In this document: in pieces, positions 9,164 to 18,600 of the stretch
Position numbering within the stretch: position 1 is the stretch's first letter
Layout: each line of letters begins with the position of its first letter
Origin: Clostridia bacterium
GTDB lineage: Bacteria; Bacillota; Clostridia; TANB77; CAG-508
Reading direction: 5' to 3'
NCBI GenBank assembly: GCA_017939755.1
Contig: JAGBAJ010000022.1
Span: 1 to 32,711, forward strand
DNA length: 32,711 bases
Made by a program: the position numbers and the translations under genes
The notes under the pieces: model-generated
The model's database searches: none
The model's input: the letters and a program-made list of their open reading frames with translations, nothing else
What the model was told of the DNA's origin: nothing

Positions 9164-9328
9164 ATGGAAAGTAAAAATAATGACATTGCTAAAAGAATAA
9201 AAAGCCTTAAATCCGAAATTGAAAAACTAAAGTTAGAAGGGGCTTCACCAAAAGAGCTAGCAAAGTACCTTGTTGAGGTTGACAGACTAACTGCGTTAAT
9301 GGTTGCTGTCCATAAAATGGAAGATTAA
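9164..9328 (+). CDS. Small helical protein (54 aa), first gene of the array
   Basis: This is a 54-residue charged protein that should fold as a helical hairpin: a Lys/Glu-rich helix, a turn at GASPKEL, and a second amphipathic helix (YLVEVDRLTALMVAVH). It has no signal peptide, cysteines or WxG motif. The GAAAGGTGG site lies about 8 bases before the ATG. The second half aligns with that of the 51-residue gene at 11549 (pattern T/SxxxLxxYxxxxxRLxAL), so the two look like distant paralogues. Each precedes a large coiled-coil gene, which suggests a partner or chaperone-like role; that is inference. Confidence 0.7.
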   Translation: MESKNNDIAKRIKSLKSEIEKLKLEGASPKELAKYLVEVDRLTALMVAVHKMED

Positions 9329-9334
9329 ATTAAA

Positions 9335-9372
9335 AAGGAGGATGCAACTAATTAATAGTTGTAAATGAAATT
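9335..9372 (+). promoter_or_regulatory. SD separated from the start by an RNA hairpin, with an 8-codon uORF
   Basis: AAGGAGG (9335-9341) lies 31 bases before the ATG at 9373, too far for normal use, and no other SD is seen. Bases 9343-9350 pair with 9356-9363 (8 pairs including one G-U, 5-base loop). Folding removes 21 bases and leaves an effective spacing of 10. ATG 9342 also opens an 8-codon frame that ends at 9368, four bases before the real start. Confidence 0.6.
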
Positions 9373-11526
9373 ATGGATTTAAAAAGTTTAAATGCGATGG
9401 ATTTATCTAATGCAAATATTGGAAGTTTTCTTCAAGAGCTTGAAAACGCTTTACAGGCGAGCAGATACAGCGACGTAAAAAGTGCAATTGAGCAAATAAA
9501 TAGTTTCCTAATATCACCAGGGATTGTAAAAGTAGGTAAAGATGGAAAGAGAATGATGGAAATTACAGATGGATCTTCAACAGAAAGAATAGATATTGCT
9601 CAATTATCAAAAGATATAAGAGATAGAATACAAGCTGACGTTGATAATCATAGCGTAAGTGGCACAGTATTAAACGATAGAAATGAGATTCTTACAGAAA
9701 TGGATGAATTCTTAACAGGAATATTTAATCAACAAAAATTATATGACGAACTAATAAGCAGAGGATTTTCTTTAGATAAGTTTGAAGATCAAGCAGAGAA
9801 ATCTAATAATGAGAGCAGGGCACGTATACAAGAGCTAAAACAAGAAAAGAATGTTAAAGAAAGAGCTATGGAAAGCTTTTTAGGAAAAGATGCAATTGTA
9901 CAACCAGGTGTATATACCCAAAAAAGCAGCGCTACTAGATTAAGAGACTGTCAAGAAGCTATAACAGCACTTTCATATGCAGAAAGTAAATTTAATGAAT
10001 TAAAAAAAGCAAAGCATGATAAAAGTGTAGCAACAACACCAGAAGATATTGCAAGATTAGATGCTGAAATCTATACTCATGAAAAAAGTTTAGTATTTTT
10101 AGCAAAAAAAATAAAAGGCTATAATATTCCAGGAATAGATCCTAACATGTTTATAGACTGGGAAAAAGATTCAAAAATAAGTAAAGCTAATACTAATATA
10201 GGAAAAGCAAAAATAGCGGCAAATAGTGAGCTTGATAAGGTATATGTAGAGCTAAAAACAAAGGTTGCTGCAATGAATGATTCGCAGAAAGATGAATTGC
10301 AAATTTCATCTACAATAGAAGCAGAGCTTCAAAAAGTTGATGATTCAGATGATACCATAAGAAAGAATGCTAGAGCTATTGTAGATAAATATATTAAGGA
10401 TATTCAAATGACAGTTCAATATGACATAGAAAGAAAGATTAGCATGGAAAAGCGTCTAATACAATTAAGAGAGCAAAATGTGGCAAAATTTAAAGATATG
10501 AACGATAAAATTACAGAGCTAGATAGTAAATCAAAGGTAGTAATAGGAGAGGTAAGAGAAGCTAAGTTCTTATTAGATGAAAACGGAAATAAAATTAAGG
10601 TTATGAACCCAAAAACAAATACACCATATACCGATGTAAATGGAAATGAAGTATATGCAAAAACTACATATGTACAAAAATTAGATAGATCTGGAAAACC
10701 AGTATATGTAGATGGAGAGCCACAATATGAGATGATTACAGATGCAAATGGAAACAGCATTAGAAAGCCAAACATAAAGATGGTTCCTGGACCAGGTGGA
10801 GCTCTTGTACCAGAAATAGGTCCTGTTAAAACTTTAAAACTACAAATAGATGATCAAGGTCATGCTAAATATGATTGGGTATTTAATTTTGAATCATTAA
10901 CAGACAAGACATACAAAAAGGAACTATTAACAAAATCTGGATTTGACGACAAAAAGGTAAGAGCTGATATTGAAAGAAAGTATGCTAAAAGAGCATCAAA
11001 GAGAAAAGCTTTAAGAATAATGAGATGTAGAGGAGAAAAGGTCGGTTCAAAATTGGGAACTTTACTATTCCCTGGAAGACAATGGAAGAAATACAAAGCT
11101 GCAGAATATATACTTAATGAAAGAAGAGAAAGAGCTATAAAACAGCAACAAAATGCTGATTATGTAGATTCAATACCAATGAGAGATAGTTTATCATTGC
11201 TAAGATTAATATATGAAAGGGTAAAAAATTCTGCTGAGATTGAGCAACAACTATTTAGCGCTGGAGTAGACCAAGGTAGAAAACCAAATTCTGTAGATAA
11301 ATCAGCAGTAATTGATGCCCTTGATGATGCTGCATACGAGGAAGCAATGTATTTGGGGGCAAATGAAGGAGCTAGTGAGATTTATGATATTAGATCAAAA
11401 CGTATGGAAGTTAATAATCCAAGTCGTGCAAAACTTCATGAAGAAACCATTAAATCTCATGTAGAAGGGGTTCAAAGTGAAGATAGAAGAATTATACATG
11501 AGAACGAAGATGATTTAGAGTTATAG
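9373..11526 (+). CDS. Large coiled-coil protein of the array (717 aa), unknown family
   Basis: I do not recognise this protein. It is 717 residues, charged and mostly helical, without a signal peptide or clear membrane helix. The N-terminal helix pair (about 17-48, with SRYSDVKSAIEQI) resembles that of the 1289-residue protein (GKYDEAKKAIEDI). Residues about 390-485 form a different, beta-rich stretch with repeated D-x-N-G-N-x and G-K-P-V turns. A strongly basic region (about 529-583, with RKYAKRASKRKALRIMRCRG) follows, then an acidic tail ending NEDDLEL. ATG 9373 is the only in-frame ATG after the stop at 9349-9351; it uses the hairpin-shortened SD. It could be a structural or effector-type protein; no function is assigned. 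Confidence 0.85.
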   Translation: MDLKSLNAMDLSNANIGSFLQELENALQASRYSDVKSAIEQINSFLISPGIVKVGKDGKRMMEITDGSSTERIDIAQLSKDIRDRIQADVDNHSVSGTVLNDRNEILTEMDEFLTGIFNQQKLYDELISRGFSLDKFEDQAEKSNNESRARIQELKQEKNVKERAMESFLGKDAIVQPGVYTQKSSATRLRDCQEAITALSYAESKFNELKKAKHDKSVATTPEDIARLDAEIYTHEKSLVFLAKKIKGYNIPGIDPNMFIDWEKDSKISKANTNIGKAKIAANSELDKVYVELKTKVAAMNDSQKDELQISSTIEAELQKVDDSDDTIRKNARAIVDKYIKDIQMTVQYDIERKISMEKRLIQLREQNVAKFKDMNDKITELDSKSKVVIGEVREAKFLLDENGNKIKVMNPKTNTPYTDVNGNEVYAKTTYVQKLDRSGKPVYVDGEPQYEMITDANGNSIRKPNIKMVPGPGGALVPEIGPVKTLKLQIDDQGHAKYDWVFNFESLTDKTYKKELLTKSGFDDKKVRADIERKYAKRASKRKALRIMRCRGEKVGSKLGTLLFPGRQWKKYKAAEYILNERRERAIKQQQNADYVDSIPMRDSLSLLRLIYERVKNSAEIEQQLFSAGVDQGRKPNSVDKSAVIDALDDAAYEEAMYLGANEGASEIYDIRSKRMEVNNPSRAKLHEETIKSHVEGVQSEDRRIIHENEDDLEL

Positions 11527-11548
11527 TTATAACTGGGAGGACATAGTT

Positions 11549-11704
11549 ATGAATAATGAGGTTGAAGAATTAATTAAGGCTTTAGAGAAAGTAAATACAC
11601 TAATGACGGAAGAGAATATTAGAAAGGCTACAACAGAGCAATTACTAGAATATAATGAGCAAATCAATAGATTAAAAGCACTTTTATTAGAAGCTTTAGA
11701 CTAA
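11549..11704 (+). CDS. Small helical protein (51 aa) between two large array genes
   Basis: This 51-residue acidic protein starts at ATG 11549 behind GGGAGG (11535-11540, 8 bases). It is predicted to be two amphipathic helices with a turn near KATTEQL. The second helix (LLEYNEQINRLKALLLEAL) matches the pattern of the 54-residue protein at 9164. It sits 22 bases after the 717-residue gene and 22 bases before the 1289-residue gene, so all are likely one transcript. Confidence 0.75.
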   Translation: MNNEVEELIKALEKVNTLMTEENIRKATTEQLLEYNEQINRLKALLLEALD

Positions 11705-11726
11705 CTAAGAAAGGGGGATGTTTAAC

Positions 11727-14700
11727 ATGGATGTATCTATTAATAGAATAAATATGGAAATGGCTGACATTATATCAGAGTTTCAAGCGTTATTAGATTA
11801 TGGTAAATATGATGAAGCAAAAAAAGCGATAGAAGATATTTTAATAGAAATGGAAACTCATGATGGTATTGGGATTAGTGATGGCGATCCAGCTCCAGAT
11901 AATAATTTTCATAATTTGTATATTCAATTAAAAGGATTAATCGAAGCTAAAGAAAGCAGTCCAGCAGTGGCAGCAGCAGGTAATATATCTGATTTTAAAG
12001 CTGTACAATTTGCATTACAAGGTGCAACTGAAAAGATTTTTGATACTGCTAAAGTAAGAGCTGAACTAATAAAAAATGATCCCCATTTGGACGAGTATAA
12101 AGCAGCCTTAGAGGAAGGAATTGCTGAAGCTAAAGCTAGGAAGATAGATTTAGAAAAACAACAAGAAACATATAACTATATGAAAAGAAAAGTCTATCCA
12201 AAGGGATTTAAGAAGACCGTTAGAGATGAAAAATATAACAAGGAACAATTAGAAGAAGTTATTGCTGGAATAAATGAAATAAAGGGTCACATTCAGTGGA
12301 TTAATGATCCTACCCACGCAGCTACTTCTTTTGATGCCGAAAAAAATAGACGTAGGGGTCAAATAAATAATATAAAAAGCGGATTAAAGAGCAAGCTTCA
12401 ATATCTTGAAAAAACAAAAGGTTTAAGTTTATCAAGATTTGGAGACCTAGATACATTTTTCGAAGATGCAAATATAGAGTCGGGGAATGCATTAATGGAA
12501 GCCAAAAACGAAAGAAATGCTAGAAGAAGAATTTTAAGACAACAATATTCTAAAGTATTGCAAAATCTTAAAGATGCACAAAATGGTCTTATGGTATTTA
12601 AAGATAGTGCAGGAAATGACATTAATCTTAAAGATGAGGATGTTATAAAAAATGCAAATTTGGGGGCAATCAATTTAAATACTAATTTGGAAGCTGGTAT
12701 AGCTGCAATTGACGTTGTTTTAGGTCAAATTGAATCTATATCAAAAAGTATCAAAAATCAAATTACCATTTCTGATCAAGAAGTTCAAATCTTTAGTGAG
12801 CATGTAAAAGTTATTGATTTTGAAAACGAGCAATTAGCTAAAGATCCAAATGATAGACAGATGTATATTGATAATTTTCCAGACACAGTTAAGGATGCTA
12901 TCGATAAGGAGAAAAAAGCTAAGTTTCAAGATGCTCATGATAAATTTTATGGAGATAGAGATAAAAACAAACAATATAAGCAAGCTTGGAAAAGATTTAA
13001 AAAGAATAGATCTTCTCAAACAGAAACTTTTATTAGAAAAGATGGTACATCAGTTAACTTTAAGTATGATACATTAGGTGACTATCCAGAAAAAGAAAAT
13101 GATATTGATTTTATGCAATTAACTACATGGGAAGAGCGTAGCAAAAAAACTGCACTAGCTACAGCTTTAATTGATGCTTTACCAAATCCTACTTCAGATG
13201 ATGTTGTAAAAGCTGTTGCAGAAGCATATGGCGATACATTAATTGAGAATCTTGAAAAATCACTTCAAGAGCTAAAATGGAGATGTGGAGCAGGAAGCGG
13301 AGGAATTTACGGAACAGTTGCAACTAAGGAAGAAATTGCAGCGTTAGAGAACCAAATTGCTATGGTAAAACAAAAACTTTTATTGCAATATGAAAGAGAC
13401 AAAGATTATGTAAAGAATTATAATAGTGCTCATTTTGATGTTAAAGATACAGTTGCTGTAGCTTTAACAGGTGGATCTGCAATGAGGGTAAGATCAAACC
13501 AATCAAAAAAGAATCTAGGCATTAAGGATGTTATGGGAGCTTTTTTCGGAGTAACATCTTATAAACCTAAAGCAGATGGAAAAAGACACGTATTAAGAAC
13601 AACTATAGCGAATGCTTTTGGAATTGTTGGAACACCAGTTAGAGCACTTAAAGTCGCAATGGGTGTTACTATTGGAGGCATAACAGCAGCAGTAGGTAAA
13701 ATAACAGGTACATATGATATGCCAACACCATATAAAGTTGGATATCTTGACAGAAGAGAAGCAAGATTAGAATATTATAGAAATCACGGATCTACAAGAG
13801 TAGGTGCTTGGTTTAAGAGTTTATTTAATGGTAAAGTAAAAGATGAATCTGGAAATAAAGTAAGAATAAATGATAAAATTATTAATGATAGATGTGACTT
13901 AATAGGTGAATCAATTGAGGATACTTATATAAGAAGTGCAAGAGATAAATTAATTAACGATAGGGTTGCTGCAGCGAAAAATAGAAAGGCAAGAGAGATT
14001 GCTTATAAGGAGCAAGCTAGATCAGCAGAAATGTATGAAGACCTATTAAAAAATAATCCTGAATACATACTTGCAAGTGATGAAGAAAAGAAGAAAATCG
14101 TTCAAAGAGCTATTCAAAGAGGTGTTTTATCATTAGGTGATTCTAGAGGAAGAAAAATAACTCACTTAGAGGATTCATTTGTAACAAATGGTGTTAAGAG
14201 AGATAATCAGTTTACATTAGTAAATCCAATTTCTGCTGCAGATCAAGAAGCATTAAATAACTTTGATTTAAGTGCTGTAAAAGGTGGATTTGACTTTAGT
14301 GAAAAAACTGGCGAAGTAATTTGGACAAATGCTATTTCTAGAGAGAATGTTCAAAGAGCTAAAACAAGGGGAATGGATACAATATTAAGAATTGGTACAG
14401 CAGCTACATTACCTGTAATAAAACATTTCTTAAGTAATTATATGATAAAATATGTAAAGCAACCAGACGAGATTGTTCCAGACAAAACAATTATTACGGA
14501 GCAAGAATATACTGTAACTGGACGTAGACCAATTATTGGAGATGTTACACATCCTGTAACAACAACTACAACAGAGCATATTTCAGCTGATAATTTGACT
14601 TTTGATGATTTAGTAAGAGGTAATGACGCATATTGGTGTGCTGATTTAAGTAACTACAATGGTCCACATCCATCTGGAATATTTTCTGATACTGCAACAG

Positions 14701-15596
14701 AAATACAGGCTGCACATTTTAATTTTACAGATCCTTTAACTGGTAAGCATTTTGATTTCTCATTCAGCCCTACAAGATATAAACAATATATTGATGCTAA
14801 TGGACTAAATGAATTTTCAACAGAATATCATGATGTGGTTTCTTTTGCTGGTGGTGATAATATAGTAGATTCTGTAGTAGCACATATGCCAAAAGAAACA
14901 GGAGATGCATACAGAAGATTCTTAGAAGAAGCTACAAATGCTGGCAACTTCCAAGAAGCATTCCAAGGATCAACACAATTTGCATATGGTATTCCTGGAG
15001 CATCAATGGGACAAGGCTGGTCAGAAACTATGTTCGATGATATAATGAAGACAGTAACGACAACAAAAGATGTTACAGTTCCTGGAATTGTTGGATGGCA
15101 AGAATATCCAATTACAAAAACAAGACCTATTGAGGAAATAATAAAAGGTTATATTAAGAAAGGCGAATATATAGAGGTACCTGGCGGGCCTGACGGAAAA
15201 ACTATGGCTTTAATTGCGGGTGGCATGTTAGGACCAGATGCAATAAAACAAGCACTTTCACCTGTATTTAAAAGAGGTCAAAGAGGAACAAAAAATTATA
15301 AGAAACATTATGATGATGGTAGGAAAAAGATCGGAACAGATATCTATCTTGGAAAAGATTATATTACAGGAGAATCTAAGAGCGTAACACTTAAAGATAG
15401 TGAGATAAGAGGAGAAAATGATATATATACATCACCTCTTGATGAATCTGGTAATCCGTATGCATATGAATCTGCAAAGTTAAGAAAAGATAGAGCATTA
15501 CGTACTACAAGATATAATGGTGATCCTATAATTAAGAAAGATACAAATGGTAAAATAGTAGCATACGAATATGACGAAGATGATTTTGTATTATAA
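11727..15596 (+). CDS. Very large coiled-coil protein (1289 aa), unknown family
   Basis: This 1289-residue protein is not recognised. The N-terminal half is mainly charged helices with a TPR-like first hairpin (FQALLDYGKYDEAKKAIEDI). Three uncharged hydrophobic stretches stand out: about 631-658 (TPVRALKVAMGVTIGGITAA), about 881-910 (ILRIGTAATLPVIKHFL) and about 1158-1177 (MALIAGGMLGPDAI). They are too polar or short to be sure membrane spans. Residues about 915-1150 are rich in Thr, Tyr and aromatic positions and probably form a separate globular region. The protein ends YDEDDFVL. The start is ATG 11727, 10 bases after the AAAGGGGG site; ATG 11718 touches that site. It appears paralogous in layout to the 717-residue protein. 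Confidence 0.85.
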   Translation: MDVSINRINMEMADIISEFQALLDYGKYDEAKKAIEDILIEMETHDGIGISDGDPAPDNNFHNLYIQLKGLIEAKESSPAVAAAGNISDFKAVQFALQGATEKIFDTAKVRAELIKNDPHLDEYKAALEEGIAEAKARKIDLEKQQETYNYMKRKVYPKGFKKTVRDEKYNKEQLEEVIAGINEIKGHIQWINDPTHAATSFDAEKNRRRGQINNIKSGLKSKLQYLEKTKGLSLSRFGDLDTFFEDANIESGNALMEAKNERNARRRILRQQYSKVLQNLKDAQNGLMVFKDSAGNDINLKDEDVIKNANLGAINLNTNLEAGIAAIDVVLGQIESISKSIKNQITISDQEVQIFSEHVKVIDFENEQLAKDPNDRQMYIDNFPDTVKDAIDKEKKAKFQDAHDKFYGDRDKNKQYKQAWKRFKKNRSSQTETFIRKDGTSVNFKYDTLGDYPEKENDIDFMQLTTWEERSKKTALATALIDALPNPTSDDVVKAVAEAYGDTLIENLEKSLQELKWRCGAGSGGIYGTVATKEEIAALENQIAMVKQKLLLQYERDKDYVKNYNSAHFDVKDTVAVALTGGSAMRVRSNQSKKNLGIKDVMGAFFGVTSYKPKADGKRHVLRTTIANAFGIVGTPVRALKVAMGVTIGGITAAVGKITGTYDMPTPYKVGYLDRREARLEYYRNHGSTRVGAWFKSLFNGKVKDESGNKVRINDKIINDRCDLIGESIEDTYIRSARDKLINDRVAAAKNRKAREIAYKEQARSAEMYEDLLKNNPEYILASDEEKKKIVQRAIQRGVLSLGDSRGRKITHLEDSFVTNGVKRDNQFTLVNPISAADQEALNNFDLSAVKGGFDFSEKTGEVIWTNAISRENVQRAKTRGMDTILRIGTAATLPVIKHFLSNYMIKYVKQPDEIVPDKTIITEQEYTVTGRRPIIGDVTHPVTTTTTEHISADNLTFDDLVRGNDAYWCADLSNYNGPHPSGIFSDTATEIQAAHFNFTDPLTGKHFDFSFSPTRYKQYIDANGLNEFSTEYHDVVSFAGGDNIVDSVVAHMPKETGDAYRRFLEEATNAGNFQEAFQGSTQFAYGIPGASMGQGWSETMFDDIMKTVTTTKDVTVPGIVGWQEYPITKTRPIEEIIKGYIKKGEYIEVPGGPDGKTMALIAGGMLGPDAIKQALSPVFKRGQRGTKNYKKHYDDGRKKIGTDIYLGKDYITGESKSVTLKDSEIRGENDIYTSPLDESGNPYAYESAKLRKDRALRTTRYNGDPIIKKDTNGKIVAYEYDEDDFVL

Positions 15597-15602
15597 TATG
15601 TA

Positions 15603-15645
15603 GGGCATTGTTATAAATTAAGGAATTTATAATAATGCCCTTTTT
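15603..15645 (+). terminator. Strong terminator inside the array
   Basis: A 17-bp stem with one G-U pair (15603-15619 with 15624-15640), a 4-base loop and T5 lies 6 bases after the 1289-residue gene and only 14 bases before the SD of the next. A TATAAT (15628-15633) sits inside the hairpin, but no convincing -35 matches it. Confidence 0.9.
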
Positions 15646-15674
15646 GTTAAATATATATGAAGGAGATAAATTGT

Positions 15675-18600
15675 ATGACTTTTGATCAAATTATTGTCTT
15701 AAAAGATGAAAATGAGAAAATGAATGAAATACGAAATTTCAGAGATTTCAATAATTTAACAACACATCAAAAAATTGATTTATTATCAACATTACGAAAA
15801 TCGGAGAATAAAATTGAGTTTTTATCAAATCAAAGTGTCTTCGATATTGAAGTGTGTATTCATGCTTTAAGAGTAAATCTTGATGATGGCGAAAAGTTAC
15901 GAATAGCTACTGATGCGAGCTATAGAAAATTAAGAGATTTGATTAAGAACACAGAGCTATCATTAAATAACATTCAAGGATTGATAGATGCATACAAAGG
16001 ACGTAAGGAAGTTTTAAATCTTTTTGATTCAACAAGAGATTATTATAGGAATAATGAAAATATTATTTTAAGAGGAACTTCTAGAGCGTATGATGATGCA
16101 GTTATTACTAAAATAATGGATATGGAAGGAACTAATATATCCGATAGAAATTATATTAAAAAGTCTTTACAAAAGCTATTTAATGTTAATGAAGAAATTT
16201 TACAGACAGTTAATTTTGAAATTTTAAAAAAGAGATATGATCGACTAGGTCCAAAATTAGGTATTATAACGTTATATCCTGAATTGCAAAAAAAGATAAT
16301 TAATCTTTCTAATAAAGAACTAGACTTTTTATGTAAATCAATTGATTATTTAAATGCACTACATATAGATTGGGTTCCATTGGTTGATGGATTGACTTCA
16401 AATATAAAGGATTATTCAGACATTGTAAATAATGATATTGGCTTTTCAAGATTTGTAAAAAATATTGAGGTTGGAAAAGGCCGAAACAGCGATTTAATGA
16501 GGGTTTTGTCAATTATGACAGACAGAAATAAATTTGATTATAAGAATTTTAGTGAGATGATGAAATCTTCAAGAGCAGACCGCATTAATAATGCATTAGA
16601 TAAGAATTTTTTTAAACTTACAGAAGTTGAACAACACAAAGCACTAGTTTGTTTAAAGTTATTTGGAATGGATTACAAAGACGTTAAAAAATTATTTGAA
16701 TATTTTGGACAAGATTATGAAAGGACAATAATAGAAACTGACAAAACTCCTGCAGAAATATCAAAATATTTAGAAAAAGTCAAAGGGTTAAAAGTAGGAA
16801 CTAAAGAGCATAAAATAGAGCGTGACAATATTTTACAAGCCAATAAAGAAGTCAAATTCTTCTTAAAAGCTGTAAAAAAGATAATGGACTCCGAAAATAT
16901 TGCAGACTTAAAGTCGATGTATGAAAGAGCTGGAGAAATATATGATATGCCAAGAGGAACTATAGACTCAACTTGTAGACAATTCTTTGCTAGGTTAAAA
17001 TTAGATTCTTTATACATGCCAGAAGAAAGTGATAAAATTATTGTTGATGGCGAAGAGGTATATTTAATTCCTCCTGGAAAATGTTGGCAATTAACATCAG
17101 TGGAAGCATATACAAAATATAATGGTGAAAAATCCGATATACCAGATTGGAATGTTAAAAGAATAAAGAATCATATTATTAGTACTATTTTTGGATCAAG
17201 CAAGAATATGTCTCTACCACCAATTAGAGGCGTTTGTTATGGATTTACTGGCTATGATGAAAGGGCTTTATTAAAATCAGGACCATGGGATTTAGGCGGT
17301 TGGGAGTACGCTGAAAAATTTGAGGTATATAGAAAAGACTCAATATATCCTGCAAAATTTTGCACGCCACAAAGCATGCAAGAGCAAACTCTTAGACGTC
17401 ATAATGAGGATGTTCTTGAGCGAAATAGCTATAATTATGAAAACGATAGAGTATTTAAACTTCAACCTGCATATACGATATCTTTTGTTGAGCCACCATT
17501 AGAAAAATATTTTAAGAGAAGATCAGATAGTAGTGAAGTTTTAACTGCAGAAGTTTTAAAATCACTTGTTGACCAAAGTAAAATGGATGATATTGCTTAT
17601 AGAAGAGGAATTATAGAAGGCGAATTAAAAGATGATCCAAAGTGGGAAAAGACGAAAGCCGATGCAAAGAAGAAAGGTATCAAGAAAACTATAGTTGACA
17701 GAACTCACGATTTAATTGTAGAAAGATTAAAAATGGATGAGAAAGAAACTGAAATGCTTAAATATACAGATGCAGATCTTAATGACCCAAAGAAAATGGA
17801 TGAATTTTTAAAGTTGGTACAAGAAATAGTTGTTGAATTTGACGAAGTAAGAGCTGGAAATATTCAAACTGAATTTTTAGGTGAGTGGAGGGCTGACGGA
17901 AGCTCTAAGCAAGGTGACTTACTACATAAAGAAATGCATGACAGATTATTCTCATACAAAGTAATGGACGATAAGCTTACAAAAATTGAAAATAAATTTA
18001 AGACATTAAGTCCAGACAAATATAAGGTTTGTATGCAAGCAATGAAAAAAATTTGTAAAGAGCAAGCAGATAAGCTTGATAATCAATACTGGTGGTATGA
18101 ATGCAATACAAGCCATGATTGGTATCATTATTATAATTATGCAGCAAGACAATTAACAGGTATAACATACGAAAAAGAGCATGATATAATTCAAGATTTA
18201 TTGGATCAAAATGTAAGTGGAATGTCTATGACTGGAGGACAAGCTGTAAAAAAGGTAATTGAGGAAATTAAAAATTTAAGAGAATACGATATACCTAAAG
18301 GCGAACCTGATTGGCATGGAAGAAGACATATTAATAACGTTGTTTTATTTTCATATTTAATAGCACAAAAAGAAAATAAATTAGGCAATAATATGGAGTT
18401 ACTATTGCAAGCTGCTAAATATCACGATGTTGGTAGAGATGGAGTATGGAATGGTCTTGGAGCCGGAAAACGACATGATATGGATGAAATTCCACATGCA
18501 TACCCAAGTGCCTTAGCTGCACAATTTTATATGAGTAAAGAGCTAAATAGTGATGGGTCTAGGAAATATACTGACGCGCAAATTGCAATGGTAAAAGTTG

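Noticed and set aside
9164..9328. WXG100/ESX-type secretion protein
   Set aside because: It is half the usual length and has no WxG turn; the same holds for the other small array proteins.
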